This document shows, piece after piece, positions 16,240 to 24,457 of a stretch of DNA of 64,000 nt (positions are counted from its first letter, which is position 1; every line of letters begins with the position of its first letter). The position numbers and the translations under genes are program-made. The notes under the pieces were generated by a model that saw nothing but the letters and a program-made list of their open reading frames with translations, was not told where the DNA came from and did not search any database. The stretch is from Solibaculum_A intestinale (GTDB taxonomy: Bacteria > Bacillota > Clostridia > Oscillospirales > Acutalibacteraceae): the NCBI RefSeq assembly GCF_040096205.1, contig NZ_JBBMFD010000008.1:45292-109291 (forward strand). Direction: 5' to 3'.

Positions 16240-17091
16240 TTATGATTTTTCTAGCTCCTTCAACGTTTTTCCGTTATATTTCCACATTCGGGGACCAGCG
16301 GTATTTCCGCCGCTTATGATGACCGCCGCCCTACTTGGGCTGTTACAGGGAATGTCTCTTACAACCACCAGTTCATTTTCATTTTGGCTTTCCACAATTG
16401 CGCCGTCGTGTTCTAATGTAGCGCGGATATCCCTGATGTTTTGGCTGGCAGATTTACGAAAACTCTTCGAAGCGGTAGAGCCGGCCAATAATACATACTT
16501 CCCGTCTCGAATCGCCATTTTACCAAGATAGTTTTTTATTCGATATTCATATATGATTTCATTTTCTTTTGGCAATTCGGAGTTATAAGACAACGGCTTA
16601 AAGAAGGATAGGTTCAATACATTGACCAGCAATTGTATTGCTTCTAAGAATTGCTGCACTTCCGCTTTATCCACCTCGGAGATGGTGGGCTTCGATGAGA
16701 TATTGATATTATCCAATTTCACACGTTTTACTTCTTTTGCAATATCAATCAACTTGGATTCCAAATATTTTATTTGTGTTTTCGTTAGATATTCATCTTT
16801 CGATGTAAACACAAATGCATCTGTCCAAAACTCTTTGTTGACGCCATGGCTTTTTATTCGTTCCGATACCGGATCGCCTTCTCCAATATAAAGAATTGGC
16901 TTGGATTGTTCGTCTATGGAGTTTCCATATAGCATATAGACGCCCGGGCGTCTAGATTCATCTCTTTCCAGAAAGTCCTTTAGCAAAGGACGGGGGAACA
17001 CGGTTGCTTTTATCGTCATATTGGAAATTTCAAGCGTTTTTAATCCATCCGGATTGTCTTTGACTAGAAATGTTCTTATCAATCGCCCCAT
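16240..17091 (-). CDS. GIY-YIG nuclease-family protein with DUF4357-like C-terminus
   Basis: 283 residues. The N-terminal domain has PGVYMLYG followed by ILYIGEGDPVSERI, a GIY-YIG-type motif pair, and an Arg/Glu-containing helix further on (TQIKYLESKLID). The C-terminal region GKMAIRDGKYVLLAGSTASK and the following helix match the DUF4357 pattern. This architecture is common in scattered accessory genes next to restriction or mobile loci; the role is unknown. The gene is AT-rich for this chromosome and stands alone between two strong hairpins. The ATG at 17089-17091 has a weak AAAGGGATG site. Confidence 0.8.
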   Translation of the reverse strand: MGRLIRTFLVKDNPDGLKTLEISNMTIKATVFPRPLLKDFLERDESRRPGVYMLYGNSIDEQSKPILYIGEGDPVSERIKSHGVNKEFWTDAFVFTSKDEYLTKTQIKYLESKLIDIAKEVKRVKLDNINISSKPTISEVDKAEVQQFLEAIQLLVNVLNLSFFKPLSYNSELPKENEIIYEYRIKNYLGKMAIRDGKYVLLAGSTASKSFRKSASQNIRDIRATLEHDGAIVESQNENELVVVRDIPCNSPSRAAVIISGGNTAGPRMWKYNGKTLKELEKS

Positions 17092-17399
17092 GCCCTGTCA
17101 CATCCCTTTTGATCATAATTGCATTATATCAGAACATCTACTTTCTGTCATCCAATTTTCTCATTGAGCATATCGAATGCATTTCGTCTCGCAGCCCCAC
17201 ATAGAGCAAAAGGCTGCCGACCATGGTCGGCAGCCTTTTGCTTGGGTACCTCAAACGGTTAATATTGAAATCCAAACCATCAAAGCTGTAAATCATGCCT
17301 TAATATAATAATTGAAAGCCTCACGCTTGCCGCATTATGAAAGCAATAAACCGTTCTCTATACATCGGGCACGAGCATCAAATCAAACTTTCCTTTCCG
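17092..17399. other. Intergenic stretch between the GIY-YIG gene and the gtr-like cassette
   Basis: No gene seen. Holds the 38-bp palindrome at 17205-17242 and an AT-rich right half. Confidence 0.4.
17205..17242. terminator. Perfect 38-bp palindrome, likely bidirectional terminator
   Basis: Two perfect 19-base arms, AGCAAAAGGCTGCCGACCA and its complement, with no loop bases left out. Short A and T runs are inside the arms. It lies 158 bases after gtrA and would end the cassette transcript. Confidence 0.65.
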
Positions 17400-17822
17400 T
17401 CACTCCAAAAACAACTTCCGCGTTATAAAGTTAAAGACCATGACAATTGCCGTCGCCACAATTTTGACCAGCTTATAGCTCCAATGTATACAATCGACCC
17501 CAACCCACATCAACAGTTCGGTCAGTAGAAGTCCAATCACACTGAACACGATAAAAAAGATAAAATTACGCATCTTTCCGTGGTTTTTATTTGCATCAAA
17601 AACAAAGCGGACGCTTAAGATATAGTTTACAATCACAGAAATTGTGAAAGAAATTGCAGCCGCCACAAGGTATTGCACATTGAAAAGTTCCTTTAGCGCC
17701 AGCATGATCCCATAATCAATCACAAAACAAAGCACGCCGACCCCAGAAAATTTCACGATTTGTGCAAATAATTTTTTTAAATCTTCGATCCGTATTTTTT
17801 TATGATTTACGTTCAATTTCAA
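17400..17822 (-). CDS. gtrA: GtrA-family membrane protein
   Basis: 140 residues with four predicted membrane helices; FSGVGVLCFVIDYGIMLALK and the central NYILSVRFVF are the GtrA hallmarks. GtrA proteins are thought to flip undecaprenyl-phosphate-linked sugars across the membrane. The likely start is TTG at 17820-17822; the ribosome site is weak, but the gene overlaps the end of the preceding gene by 23 bases and may be translated by coupling. It is the last gene of an AT-rich three-gene cassette. Confidence 0.85.
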   Translation of the reverse strand: MKLNVNHKKIRIEDLKKLFAQIVKFSGVGVLCFVIDYGIMLALKELFNVQYLVAAAISFTISVIVNYILSVRFVFDANKNHGKMRNFIFFIVFSVIGLLLTELLMWVGVDCIHWSYKLVKIVATAIVMVFNFITRKLFLE

Positions 17823-19608
17823 GTTCTCTTTTCTTATATTCCTTTTTCTTTTTACTCACATGGCCCGTTTTAGATTCCACAAAAATTGCATATGGAACCA
17901 CCAGCAAAGCCATCTCGATGGTCTCGATCACAAATCTGGGATCTTGTGACGGCGTTGTAATAATCATGAGCACATCAAAGATCGCGATGGGAACCAGTGC
18001 AATCAAATCCGCTCTGCGCCGCTTCAGCAGCAATATTGCAACACTGATGATCAAAAAGAACAAGCAGTATCCGCCCCGCCAGCATAAATCTTGAAGAATC
18101 GGAGACTGAAACGTAAACATTCCATAGTTCTGAATTATTGGATACGCTCCCTTATAAGTGATCCCTTCATTTGGCGCCACATTGACGAGCGCCCAATTAT
18201 ATCCATCGTTCGGCTGCGCAATTTGCCACAGGATCGAACTTGGATCCAGCAGGCGTGAAGCATAGAATACCGGATGATGAATAAAAATTTCCGCGTTCAT
18301 CCGAATGAGCTGCTTTCCGAACCCTTCCTTTTCAATCAAATCATTGATTTTCGCAATACGTTCCGCGCCAATTTTTCCCCACGTTCTGCTTGCGTCATCA
18401 ATCCAGTATTTGTTATATACATTGCCCCATTCATCCAACGGCATGACCTGTTCGAGCAACGCTACATCATTCTCATCCAATTCGATGCCGTCATGAACCG
18501 CAGCGCTAATCATATAAAGCGGGCTGCCATATGTTACATACGCCGGATTCGGTTCGGCTTTTAATACATGTTCCCCAACGTACGATACGGTTCCGTTTAA
18601 TACAAGCGCACAAAGTGTGACAACCGATCCGAGCAGCAGCTTTTTGTACTTCTTTTTCCCGACCAGGTACACAAGAGCGATCAGTATGCCAAGAAGAGCC
18701 GGAACGCTGCCCATATGACGGAAGGTCATGGTAAAGAAGACTGCGACCATGCCGGGGATCAAATATCTCCATTTCAACTTTTCCGCATGGATTAAGTACA
18801 GAATAAACAACGATTCTCCAACCAAACCCATCGAGAAAATAACGTCCTTGTACATGACCTGCGTATAATAAAAGGGAGTGAAAACAGCAATACTTGCAAC
18901 AGCATAGAAAATCATCATTTTGTTGCTGTTTTTCATCTTGAAAAAGTATAATAAAATAAAATAATTCAATATAATCCAAAGAAGGCCATTCAAAAACACG
19001 ACGCTTCCCGGGTTTGGAACAACTTGATAGCAGAGCCAGACCAGCATCTGATATCCAACTGTATGCCAATCATTCCACGCCTCGTTTGTAACGGCTATAT
19101 CTACCGTTCCAACATCGTCTGAGATCCAAACACCTTGATCGGTTGCAATGACACAGAGGATGGTTACAAATGCAACCGCGGCAAAGCAGAACCAGAAGGT
19201 CCGTTTTTGTTTCTTTAAATCCGTATCATCGCTTTTTTTCTGTATACTCATTTGAACGATGTGCAGCATACAGTAATACATACAGACAATTAAAGCCGCC
19301 GTATAGGCACATTGCCCTACTGTGGACATGCTTTGAAACCGATTCGTTGCAAATAATTGGAATATCGACAGCATTAAAAAATAAATAACCGTTAGGATAC
19401 CGCTTGCACAATACATTTTAGGGGTCAAGGCACTTAACTTTGAGTAATAAGGCAGTAAAACAGCTGCTCCGATCAACGGCAGCAATGATGCATACATAAC
19501 ATTGGACATTTCGCCCGAGGAGGAAAACAGCAAAACCTTAAACACGATTCCTATAATTATCAGCTCTAAGATGCAGATAAGTATGTTCCTTTTTACGTTC
19601 ATTTTCAT
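17800..19608 (-). CDS. Large polytopic membrane protein, probable lipid-linked glycosyltransferase-like (DUF6020-like)
   Basis: 602 residues with 11 or more hydrophobic segments. Outside-facing loops contain WISDDVGTVDIAVTNEAWND, and a large loop of about 120 residues lies near the C-terminal third (MPLDEWGNVYNKYWIDDASR). Size and shape fit the third, sugar-specific partner of GtrA/GtrB systems or, from memory, the DUF6020 family; this is inference. An acidic pair in the first outside loop (SDD) is typical of GT-C enzymes. ATG at 19608 or two codons later, behind GAGAGGA. AT-rich. Confidence 0.7.
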   Translation of the reverse strand: MKMNVKRNILICILELIIIGIVFKVLLFSSSGEMSNVMYASLLPLIGAAVLLPYYSKLSALTPKMYCASGILTVIYFLMLSIFQLFATNRFQSMSTVGQCAYTAALIVCMYYCMLHIVQMSIQKKSDDTDLKKQKRTFWFCFAAVAFVTILCVIATDQGVWISDDVGTVDIAVTNEAWNDWHTVGYQMLVWLCYQVVPNPGSVVFLNGLLWIILNYFILLYFFKMKNSNKMMIFYAVASIAVFTPFYYTQVMYKDVIFSMGLVGESLFILYLIHAEKLKWRYLIPGMVAVFFTMTFRHMGSVPALLGILIALVYLVGKKKYKKLLLGSVVTLCALVLNGTVSYVGEHVLKAEPNPAYVTYGSPLYMISAAVHDGIELDENDVALLEQVMPLDEWGNVYNKYWIDDASRTWGKIGAERIAKINDLIEKEGFGKQLIRMNAEIFIHHPVFYASRLLDPSSILWQIAQPNDGYNWALVNVAPNEGITYKGAYPIIQNYGMFTFQSPILQDLCWRGGYCLFFLIISVAILLLKRRRADLIALVPIAIFDVLMIITTPSQDPRFVIETIEMALLVVPYAIFVESKTGHVSKKKKEYKKRELEIERKS

Positions 19609-19749
19609 TTTTCCTCTCGTTATCTTTGATCGGCCAGCTAAAAGAGCCGCTGCACATTTTTTAACCTTTTACGCAACCTTATGGGCAGAAAAATCTCTGC
19701 GAAAACTTAGGATTCCATGACGAATGCATATGCGGTTATTTTATTGGTC

Positions 19750-20718
19750 TTATATTTCTTTTTTATCGTGCGAATGCTCCACTAAATTCTTATAACAGCG
19801 ATCAATCAGTTGCAGCCTGAATTCAAATTCCCGGTGATTATTCTCCGAAATACATAAAAGGATCAGACCCGTAAAGATCGATAAAAGTCCCGCCAGGCCG
19901 ATAAAACCGGAGACAATCAACGTGGGGAAATTAGGAACCAGTTTGGTTTGTGCGTACGTGATCAGAATCGGAAGGAAAAAAGCAAAGGCAATCATAAATA
20001 GGACAAGCCCTAAAATTCCAAAAAAGCGCATAGGCATATAGTTTCGGTACAGGCGGAAAATCGTCCGAATCACTTTGATTCCGTCTGAATATGTGTTCAA
20101 TTTGGATTCGCTTCCATCCGGACGGTCACGGTATTCAATAATCACATTTTGAACGTTCATTTTCTTGTCAATCGCATGGATGCTCATTTCCGTTTCAATT
20201 TCAAACCCTCTTGACAGCACCGGAAATGTTTTTACAAATTGATAGCTAAAAGCCCGATATCCGGTCATAATGTCTCTAATATCGCTCTTAAACAAATGAT
20301 TAATAGAGGCTCGCACCAAACTATTTCCGAAGTTATGGAACGGCCTCTTATTTTCTTCAAAATAGGTGGAAGACAACCGATCTCCCACAACCATATCTGC
20401 ATGATTGGTCAGGACTGCATTTACGAACTCATTTGCATAGTCCGCCGGATAGGTATCATCTCCATCGACCATGATGTAGCATCTGGCATCAATCTCACGA
20501 AACATACGCCGAATTACATTGCCTTTGCCTTGCTGGTTCTCTTTGCGTACAATTGCTCCGGCTTTCCGGGCGATAGCCGCCGTATCATCGGTCGAATTGT
20601 TATCATATACGTAAATAGCGGCAGAAGGAAGTTCTTTTTTCCAGTCATGAATTACCTTCCCTATGGTTTTGCTTTCATTATAACAAGGAATCAGTACTGC
20701 AATATGATCCATACCCAT
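19750..20718 (-). CDS. Family 2 glycosyltransferase, GtrB/DPM1-like polyprenyl-phosphate transferase
   Basis: About 322 residues. The GT-A domain has AVLIPCYNESKTIG at the N-terminus, VYDNNSTDDT, MVDGDDTYP (the DXD motif) and GYRAFSYQFVK; two membrane helices follow near residues 235-300. Such enzymes load a sugar from a nucleotide donor onto undecaprenyl phosphate on the inner face of the membrane. Three in-frame ATGs lie close together (20724, 20718, 20712); the middle one is best spaced from AGAGAGG. It is the first gene of the cassette and has its own promoter. Confidence 0.88.
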   Translation of the reverse strand: MGMDHIAVLIPCYNESKTIGKVIHDWKKELPSAAIYVYDNNSTDDTAAIARKAGAIVRKENQQGKGNVIRRMFREIDARCYIMVDGDDTYPADYANEFVNAVLTNHADMVVGDRLSSTYFEENKRPFHNFGNSLVRASINHLFKSDIRDIMTGYRAFSYQFVKTFPVLSRGFEIETEMSIHAIDKKMNVQNVIIEYRDRPDGSESKLNTYSDGIKVIRTIFRLYRNYMPMRFFGILGLVLFMIAFAFFLPILITYAQTKLVPNFPTLIVSGFIGLAGLLSIFTGLILLCISENNHREFEFRLQLIDRCYKNLVEHSHDKKEI

Positions 20719-20795
20719 GCCCATACCTCTCTAATCTGTAAAAATAAAGCAATTCGGTGTGTACAAATTTCATATAAAATACATAATTTTTTTAC

Positions 20796-20824
20796 ATTTT
20801 ACTATATAACATCGAAAAAGTCAA
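20796..20824 (-). promoter_or_regulatory. Promoter of the gtr-like cassette
   Basis: On the minus strand TTGACT (20819-20824) and TAAAAT (20796-20801) are 17 bases apart, in a very AT-rich segment about 75 bases before the first gene. Confidence 0.75.
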
Positions 20825-21009
20825 GATATTCATAACCAATCGCAGGGACTATACCCAAATATTATCGAATGAATGGGAAGATTTCCACACAGATCCGGCA
20901 TCCTTCATTTGGTATCGAAATTTGGAAAACTCATGCGTGAAAACGTGCGCGCGCCGTAAGGCATGTCCGAAAAATACCGGTTGCACAGGCTGGAGCATCT
21001 CACAAAAAA
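20825..21009. other. Junction between gtr-like cassette and tRNA-Pro
   Basis: No gene seen. Base use changes here from AT-rich on the left to the GC-rich chromosome on the right, next to a tRNA gene, a usual place for insertions. No repeat of the tRNA 3-prime end was spotted further left. Confidence 0.4.
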
Positions 21010-21041
21010 GTCGTCGCGAACGAAACGACGTCCGCGACGAC
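21010..21041 (-). terminator. Terminator of tRNA-Pro
   Basis: A perfect 9-bp stem GTCGTCGCG/CGCGACGAC with a 14-base loop, followed on the minus strand by six T. It starts two bases after the tRNA CCA end. Confidence 0.85.
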
Positions 21042-21042
21042 A

Positions 21043-21118
21043 TGGTCCGAGTGACAGGGTTCGAACCTGCGGCCTGATGGTCCCAAACCACCCGCGCTAC
21101 CAACTGCGCCACACCCGG
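21043..21118 (-). tRNA. tRNA-Pro (anticodon UGG)
   Basis: 76 bases on the minus strand including an encoded CCA. The acceptor stem CCGGGTG pairs with CACTCGG (one G-T), the anticodon loop reads TTTGGGA, and the T loop is GTTCGAACC-like. A terminator follows directly. Confidence 0.93.
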
Positions 21119-21279
21119 AAATCCGGTTCCTCTTTTCTTTGCGAAAAGCAATGAACAGCATAAACACGACTGTAATTATACGGCAAAGGCTTTTGCGCTG
21201 TCAACCGTTATTTGAACCGAAAAGACGGCGGTCTCCCTGATTTCCAGACAAATCCGCGTGAAAAAATACGGCAAAGGGT

Positions 21280-21308
21280 TTGTATTGCGGAAGGAATGTT
21301 GGTATAAT
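21280..21308 (+). promoter_or_regulatory. Promoter of the rlmB-type gene
   Basis: TTGTAT (21280-21285), 17-base spacer and a perfect TATAAT (21303-21308) preceded by TGG, an extended -10 element. Confidence 0.75.
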
Positions 21309-21351
21309 GAAATAATATTATATTATGTGTCGTTTCAAAGGGGTTTTTATT

Positions 21352-22131
21352 ATGACCGATCCCGCAAAGCAACCAAACAGCGAGGTCATCGCCGGACGCA
21401 ACAGCGTCATGGAGGCGCTCAAGTCCGGCCGGCCGGCGGACCGGCTTCTTCTCGCCAAGGGGGAACGCACCGGCGCGGTGCAGGCCATCGTCGCCCGCTG
21501 CCGGGACCGGGGGATTCCGGTCAAGGAGGTGGATCCCCGCAAGCTGACGGCTCTGTGCGGCGGGGACGCCCATCAGGGAGTGGCGCTGCTGGCGGCCGTA
21601 AAAGAATACGCCACGGTAGACGACATCTTCGCCCTGGCGGAAGAACGGGGAGAACCGCCTCTCCTCATCATTGCCGACGAGCTGTCCGACCCGCACAACC
21701 TGGGCGCCATCGTGCGAACGGCCGAAGGAGCGGGCGCCCACGGAATTGTAGTTCCAAAGCGGCGCACGGCGGGGCTGACGCCGGCGGTGCTGAAAGCGGC
21801 GGCCGGGGCGCTCGAATATATCCCGGTAGCCAGGGTTTCCAACCTGGCGGCCGCCATCGAGGACCTTAAAAAGCGCGGCGTCTGGATTTACGCGCTGGAC
21901 ATGGACGGCACACCCTGGTGCCAGACCGACTTTACCGGCCCTACCGCTCTGGTCATCGGTTCGGAGGGACAGGGGGTAGGCCGGCTCATCAAGGAAAAAT
22001 GCGACTTTACCATATCCCTTCCCATGCGCGGACAGATTGATTCCCTCAACGCTTCGGTGGCGGCGGGAATTGTTCTTTATGAGGCCGCGCGCCAGCGCAC
22101 CGGCCTCTCTCGCGTGAAAACCAGGCAATAA
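21352..22131 (+). CDS. rlmB: TrmH/SpoU-family rRNA 2-prime-O-methyltransferase (RlmB type)
   Basis: 259 residues. The N-terminal substrate-binding domain (EVIAGRNSVMEALKSG) is followed by the SPOUT knot with its three motifs: SDPHNLGAIVRTAEGAGAHG, ALVIGSEGQGV and ISLPMRGQIDSLNASVAAG. RlmB methylates the ribose of a guanosine in 23S rRNA (G2251 in E. coli). The ATG at 21352 follows AAAGGGG. The next gene starts 36 bases downstream and is probably co-transcribed. RlmB and the close TrmH relatives cannot be told apart with certainty. Confidence 0.88.
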   Translation: MTDPAKQPNSEVIAGRNSVMEALKSGRPADRLLLAKGERTGAVQAIVARCRDRGIPVKEVDPRKLTALCGGDAHQGVALLAAVKEYATVDDIFALAEERGEPPLLIIADELSDPHNLGAIVRTAEGAGAHGIVVPKRRTAGLTPAVLKAAAGALEYIPVARVSNLAAAIEDLKKRGVWIYALDMDGTPWCQTDFTGPTALVIGSEGQGVGRLIKEKCDFTISLPMRGQIDSLNASVAAGIVLYEAARQRTGLSRVKTRQ

Positions 22132-22167
22132 ATCGGCAGGCAAACAGGTTTTGGAGGTGACGACAGC

Positions 22168-24375
22168 ATGCCCAGCGAAAAAGATCCATTTCTGTCCGGT
22201 CAAAAGGAGCCGTTTGCTTTGGCGAATAAATACTCCCTGGACGATATCATCAAAGAGGCGAAGCACCGCCATAAGGGGAACGGCCCCATCGACACGTCGA
22301 AAACGGAGGAAATCCTGCTGGAGTTTTCGGCGAAAAACATCCGCGAGCCGATGGAGGATGAAAACAGAAAGGACGCGCCTTTCCGCCCCGACCAGGAAAC
22401 CCAGCCCATGCCCATCCAGGCCTTCCAGAAAAAGCGGCCGGCGGAGGACGACGAACTGGAAGGACAGCTTAAGCTGTTCGACAGCGACGGCGTGGAGGAG
22501 CCTGGGCCGGTAAACGAACGGGTTCTCTACGAGAAGCGGCGGGAACGGGCGGAGAAGTTCGTCCTTTCCGGCACGGAGGAGGACACCGACCCAAAGGAGC
22601 TCTATGACGCCGACAGCGAAGCCGGAAAGCAGATTGACGATTTCACCTCTTATGAGGATGCGCCGGTTATCCAGGCGCATTTGAACTCCCAGTTTTCCGG
22701 GCTGCTTACGCGTCTGGGCTTAAGCGTGCTGGGCCTTCTCATCACCGGCTGGCTGACCGTCGCGCCCGCCCTTTTTCTTTACACCGGCGCGAAGCTCCCG
22801 CTGTATGACTTCCCCGTCACCAGCCCGATGCTGTTCGTTTCCATCAACGCGGCGGTGCTTATGCTGGCGGCTTCGGTCAATTCCGCCGTCTTTGCTTCCT
22901 CCCTGCGCAGCGCATTCAAGCTGCACACCGCCCCAGACATGCCTACCGCCATCGCGGTGTTCGCCGTGTTTGTACATACCTTTTCCATGCTCTTTTTCCC
23001 CGAGCGCGTCGCGGATATGACCGTGCCCCTGTACACAGCCCCGGTCATGCTCCTTTTGTGCGCAAACGCGGGTGGAAAGCTCCTCAAGCTCTCCCGGATC
23101 AAAGAGAATTTCGCCTTTCTTTCACAAAAAGGCGTGAAGCACGGCGCCCGGATGCTTCCCAACGACAACACCACACGGGATCTGTGCCGCAACATCTTGG
23201 GTGACCCTTATATCGTCATGCCGGTGAAGGCTTCCTTTCTCACCGGGTTTCTGGACGACTCCTATGCGGACGATTCCTGTGCCTCCCTAGGCGGCTTTTT
23301 GTCCCCTTGTGTGCTGCTCGGCTCTTTGGTGACGGCGGTGGCCTGCTTGGTTGTGACCAAGGACGGGGCTTTGGCCATCACCGCCTTTGCCGCCGTGTGC
23401 TGCCTGGCCGCGCCGATTGCGTCCCTTTTGTGCGGCAACCTGCCCATGAAAGCCGCTTCCCGCCGCCTTCTGCGGCGCGGGGCCATGCTTTCCGGGTTCC
23501 CTGCGGTAGACGATTATTTCCTGACCAACAGTCTGACGGTGGATGCAAGCGACCTCTTTCCCGCCGGGTCGGTGACCCTCAACGGCATTAAGACCTTCAG
23601 CGGCGGGCGCATCGACCAGGCGATTCTGGACGCGGCGGCCCTGGTGCATACGGCGGGCGGACCGCTGACCCCGGTGTTTGAGCAGGTCATCCAGGGGGAC
23701 GACAAAATTCTGCCCACGGTGGAGTCGCTGGTGTACGAGCAGGGGATGGGCATCTCCGGCTGGGTGGACGGCCGGCGGGTACTGGCGGGCAACCGGGAGC
23801 TTCTGCAAAACCACGGCATTGTCCCCCCTTCTCTCGACTATGAAAGCCGCTACCTGCGCGCCAGGCGCAAGCTTGTCTACCTATGCTCGGCCGGGGAGCT
23901 GTGCGCCATGTTCGTGGTGACCTACCGCTTCTCCCCTTACATCCGCCAGGAGCTCGATCGGTTCGCCCGCAACGGCATCGGCCTGATGGTGCGCACCTGC
24001 GACCCCAACGTGACCACCGAGCTTCTCTGCGACGGGTTTGACATTTCGGAAAGCGATGTGCTGATCTTGTCCGCTGCCGCTACCAGCGAATTCGATCAGT
24101 TAAGCGTCCCTCAGGAGACGGCCCAAGCGAGCGTTGCTTACGACGGGAAAATCGACGGACTGATGGATGTTCTTTCCTCCTCCATAAGGCTTGGCACCAT
24201 CGTCAAGCTTTCCTCGGTGCTGCAGGTAATTGGGGTGCTGCTTGGATTTTTGCTGTCGGCGTTTCTGGCATTCTACGGCGGGCTTTATAACTTAAACGGC
24301 GCCACGGCGCTGCTGTTCCAGCTTTTCTGGCTCTTAGCGTCGCTGATCCCTTCCCTGCTCCGAAGCTCCAGTTAG
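22168..24375 (+). CDS. P-type-ATPase-like membrane protein with degenerate catalytic motifs
   Basis: 735 residues. A charged N-terminal region of about 165 residues precedes membrane helices at about 177-205, 218-242, 260-302, 377-420 and 675-730. The soluble part follows a P1B-ATPase plan: a loop like the CPC segment (CLAAPIASLLCGNLPMKAAS, 412-431), then VDASDLFPAGSVTLNG near 458, exactly where DKTGTLT belongs, an N-domain-like GWVDGRRVLAGNRELLQNHG (531-550), and VRTCDPN in place of TGDN. Asp459 is kept but KTGT is lost and no GDGxND is found. It is probably a non-pumping relative, perhaps a sensor or scaffold. Ribosome site GGAGGTGA; co-transcribed with rlmB. Confidence 0.75.
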   Translation: MPSEKDPFLSGQKEPFALANKYSLDDIIKEAKHRHKGNGPIDTSKTEEILLEFSAKNIREPMEDENRKDAPFRPDQETQPMPIQAFQKKRPAEDDELEGQLKLFDSDGVEEPGPVNERVLYEKRRERAEKFVLSGTEEDTDPKELYDADSEAGKQIDDFTSYEDAPVIQAHLNSQFSGLLTRLGLSVLGLLITGWLTVAPALFLYTGAKLPLYDFPVTSPMLFVSINAAVLMLAASVNSAVFASSLRSAFKLHTAPDMPTAIAVFAVFVHTFSMLFFPERVADMTVPLYTAPVMLLLCANAGGKLLKLSRIKENFAFLSQKGVKHGARMLPNDNTTRDLCRNILGDPYIVMPVKASFLTGFLDDSYADDSCASLGGFLSPCVLLGSLVTAVACLVVTKDGALAITAFAAVCCLAAPIASLLCGNLPMKAASRRLLRRGAMLSGFPAVDDYFLTNSLTVDASDLFPAGSVTLNGIKTFSGGRIDQAILDAAALVHTAGGPLTPVFEQVIQGDDKILPTVESLVYEQGMGISGWVDGRRVLAGNRELLQNHGIVPPSLDYESRYLRARRKLVYLCSAGELCAMFVVTYRFSPYIRQELDRFARNGIGLMVRTCDPNVTTELLCDGFDISESDVLILSAAATSEFDQLSVPQETAQASVAYDGKIDGLMDVLSSSIRLGTIVKLSSVLQVIGVLLGFLLSAFLAFYGGLYNLNGATALLFQLFWLLASLIPSLLRSSS

Positions 24376-24382
24376 AAAAACA

Positions 24383-24423
24383 AAAGCGCCCTGCTGCAAA
24401 GCAATTGCAGCAGGGCGCTTTTT
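24383..24423. terminator. Bidirectional terminator between convergent genes
   Basis: A long inverted repeat AAAGCGCCCTGCTGCAA / TTGCAGCAGGGCGCTTT with a 5-base loop and flanking A and T runs. It stops the P-type-ATPase-like gene from the left and the aldo/keto reductase from the right. Confidence 0.9.
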
Positions 24424-24457
24424 CATATGCGGGAGCTTTTCCTCTCCCGGACCAGGC

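Noticed and set aside
16240..17091. GIY-YIG gene as an intron-homing endonuclease
   Set aside because: No intron or interrupted host gene surrounds it, and the DUF4357-like C-terminus is not typical of homing enzymes.
21043..21118. tRNA-Pro as an integration site
   Set aside because: The cassette lies on the 3-prime side, but I found no second copy of the tRNA end at the far edge and no integrase in the window.
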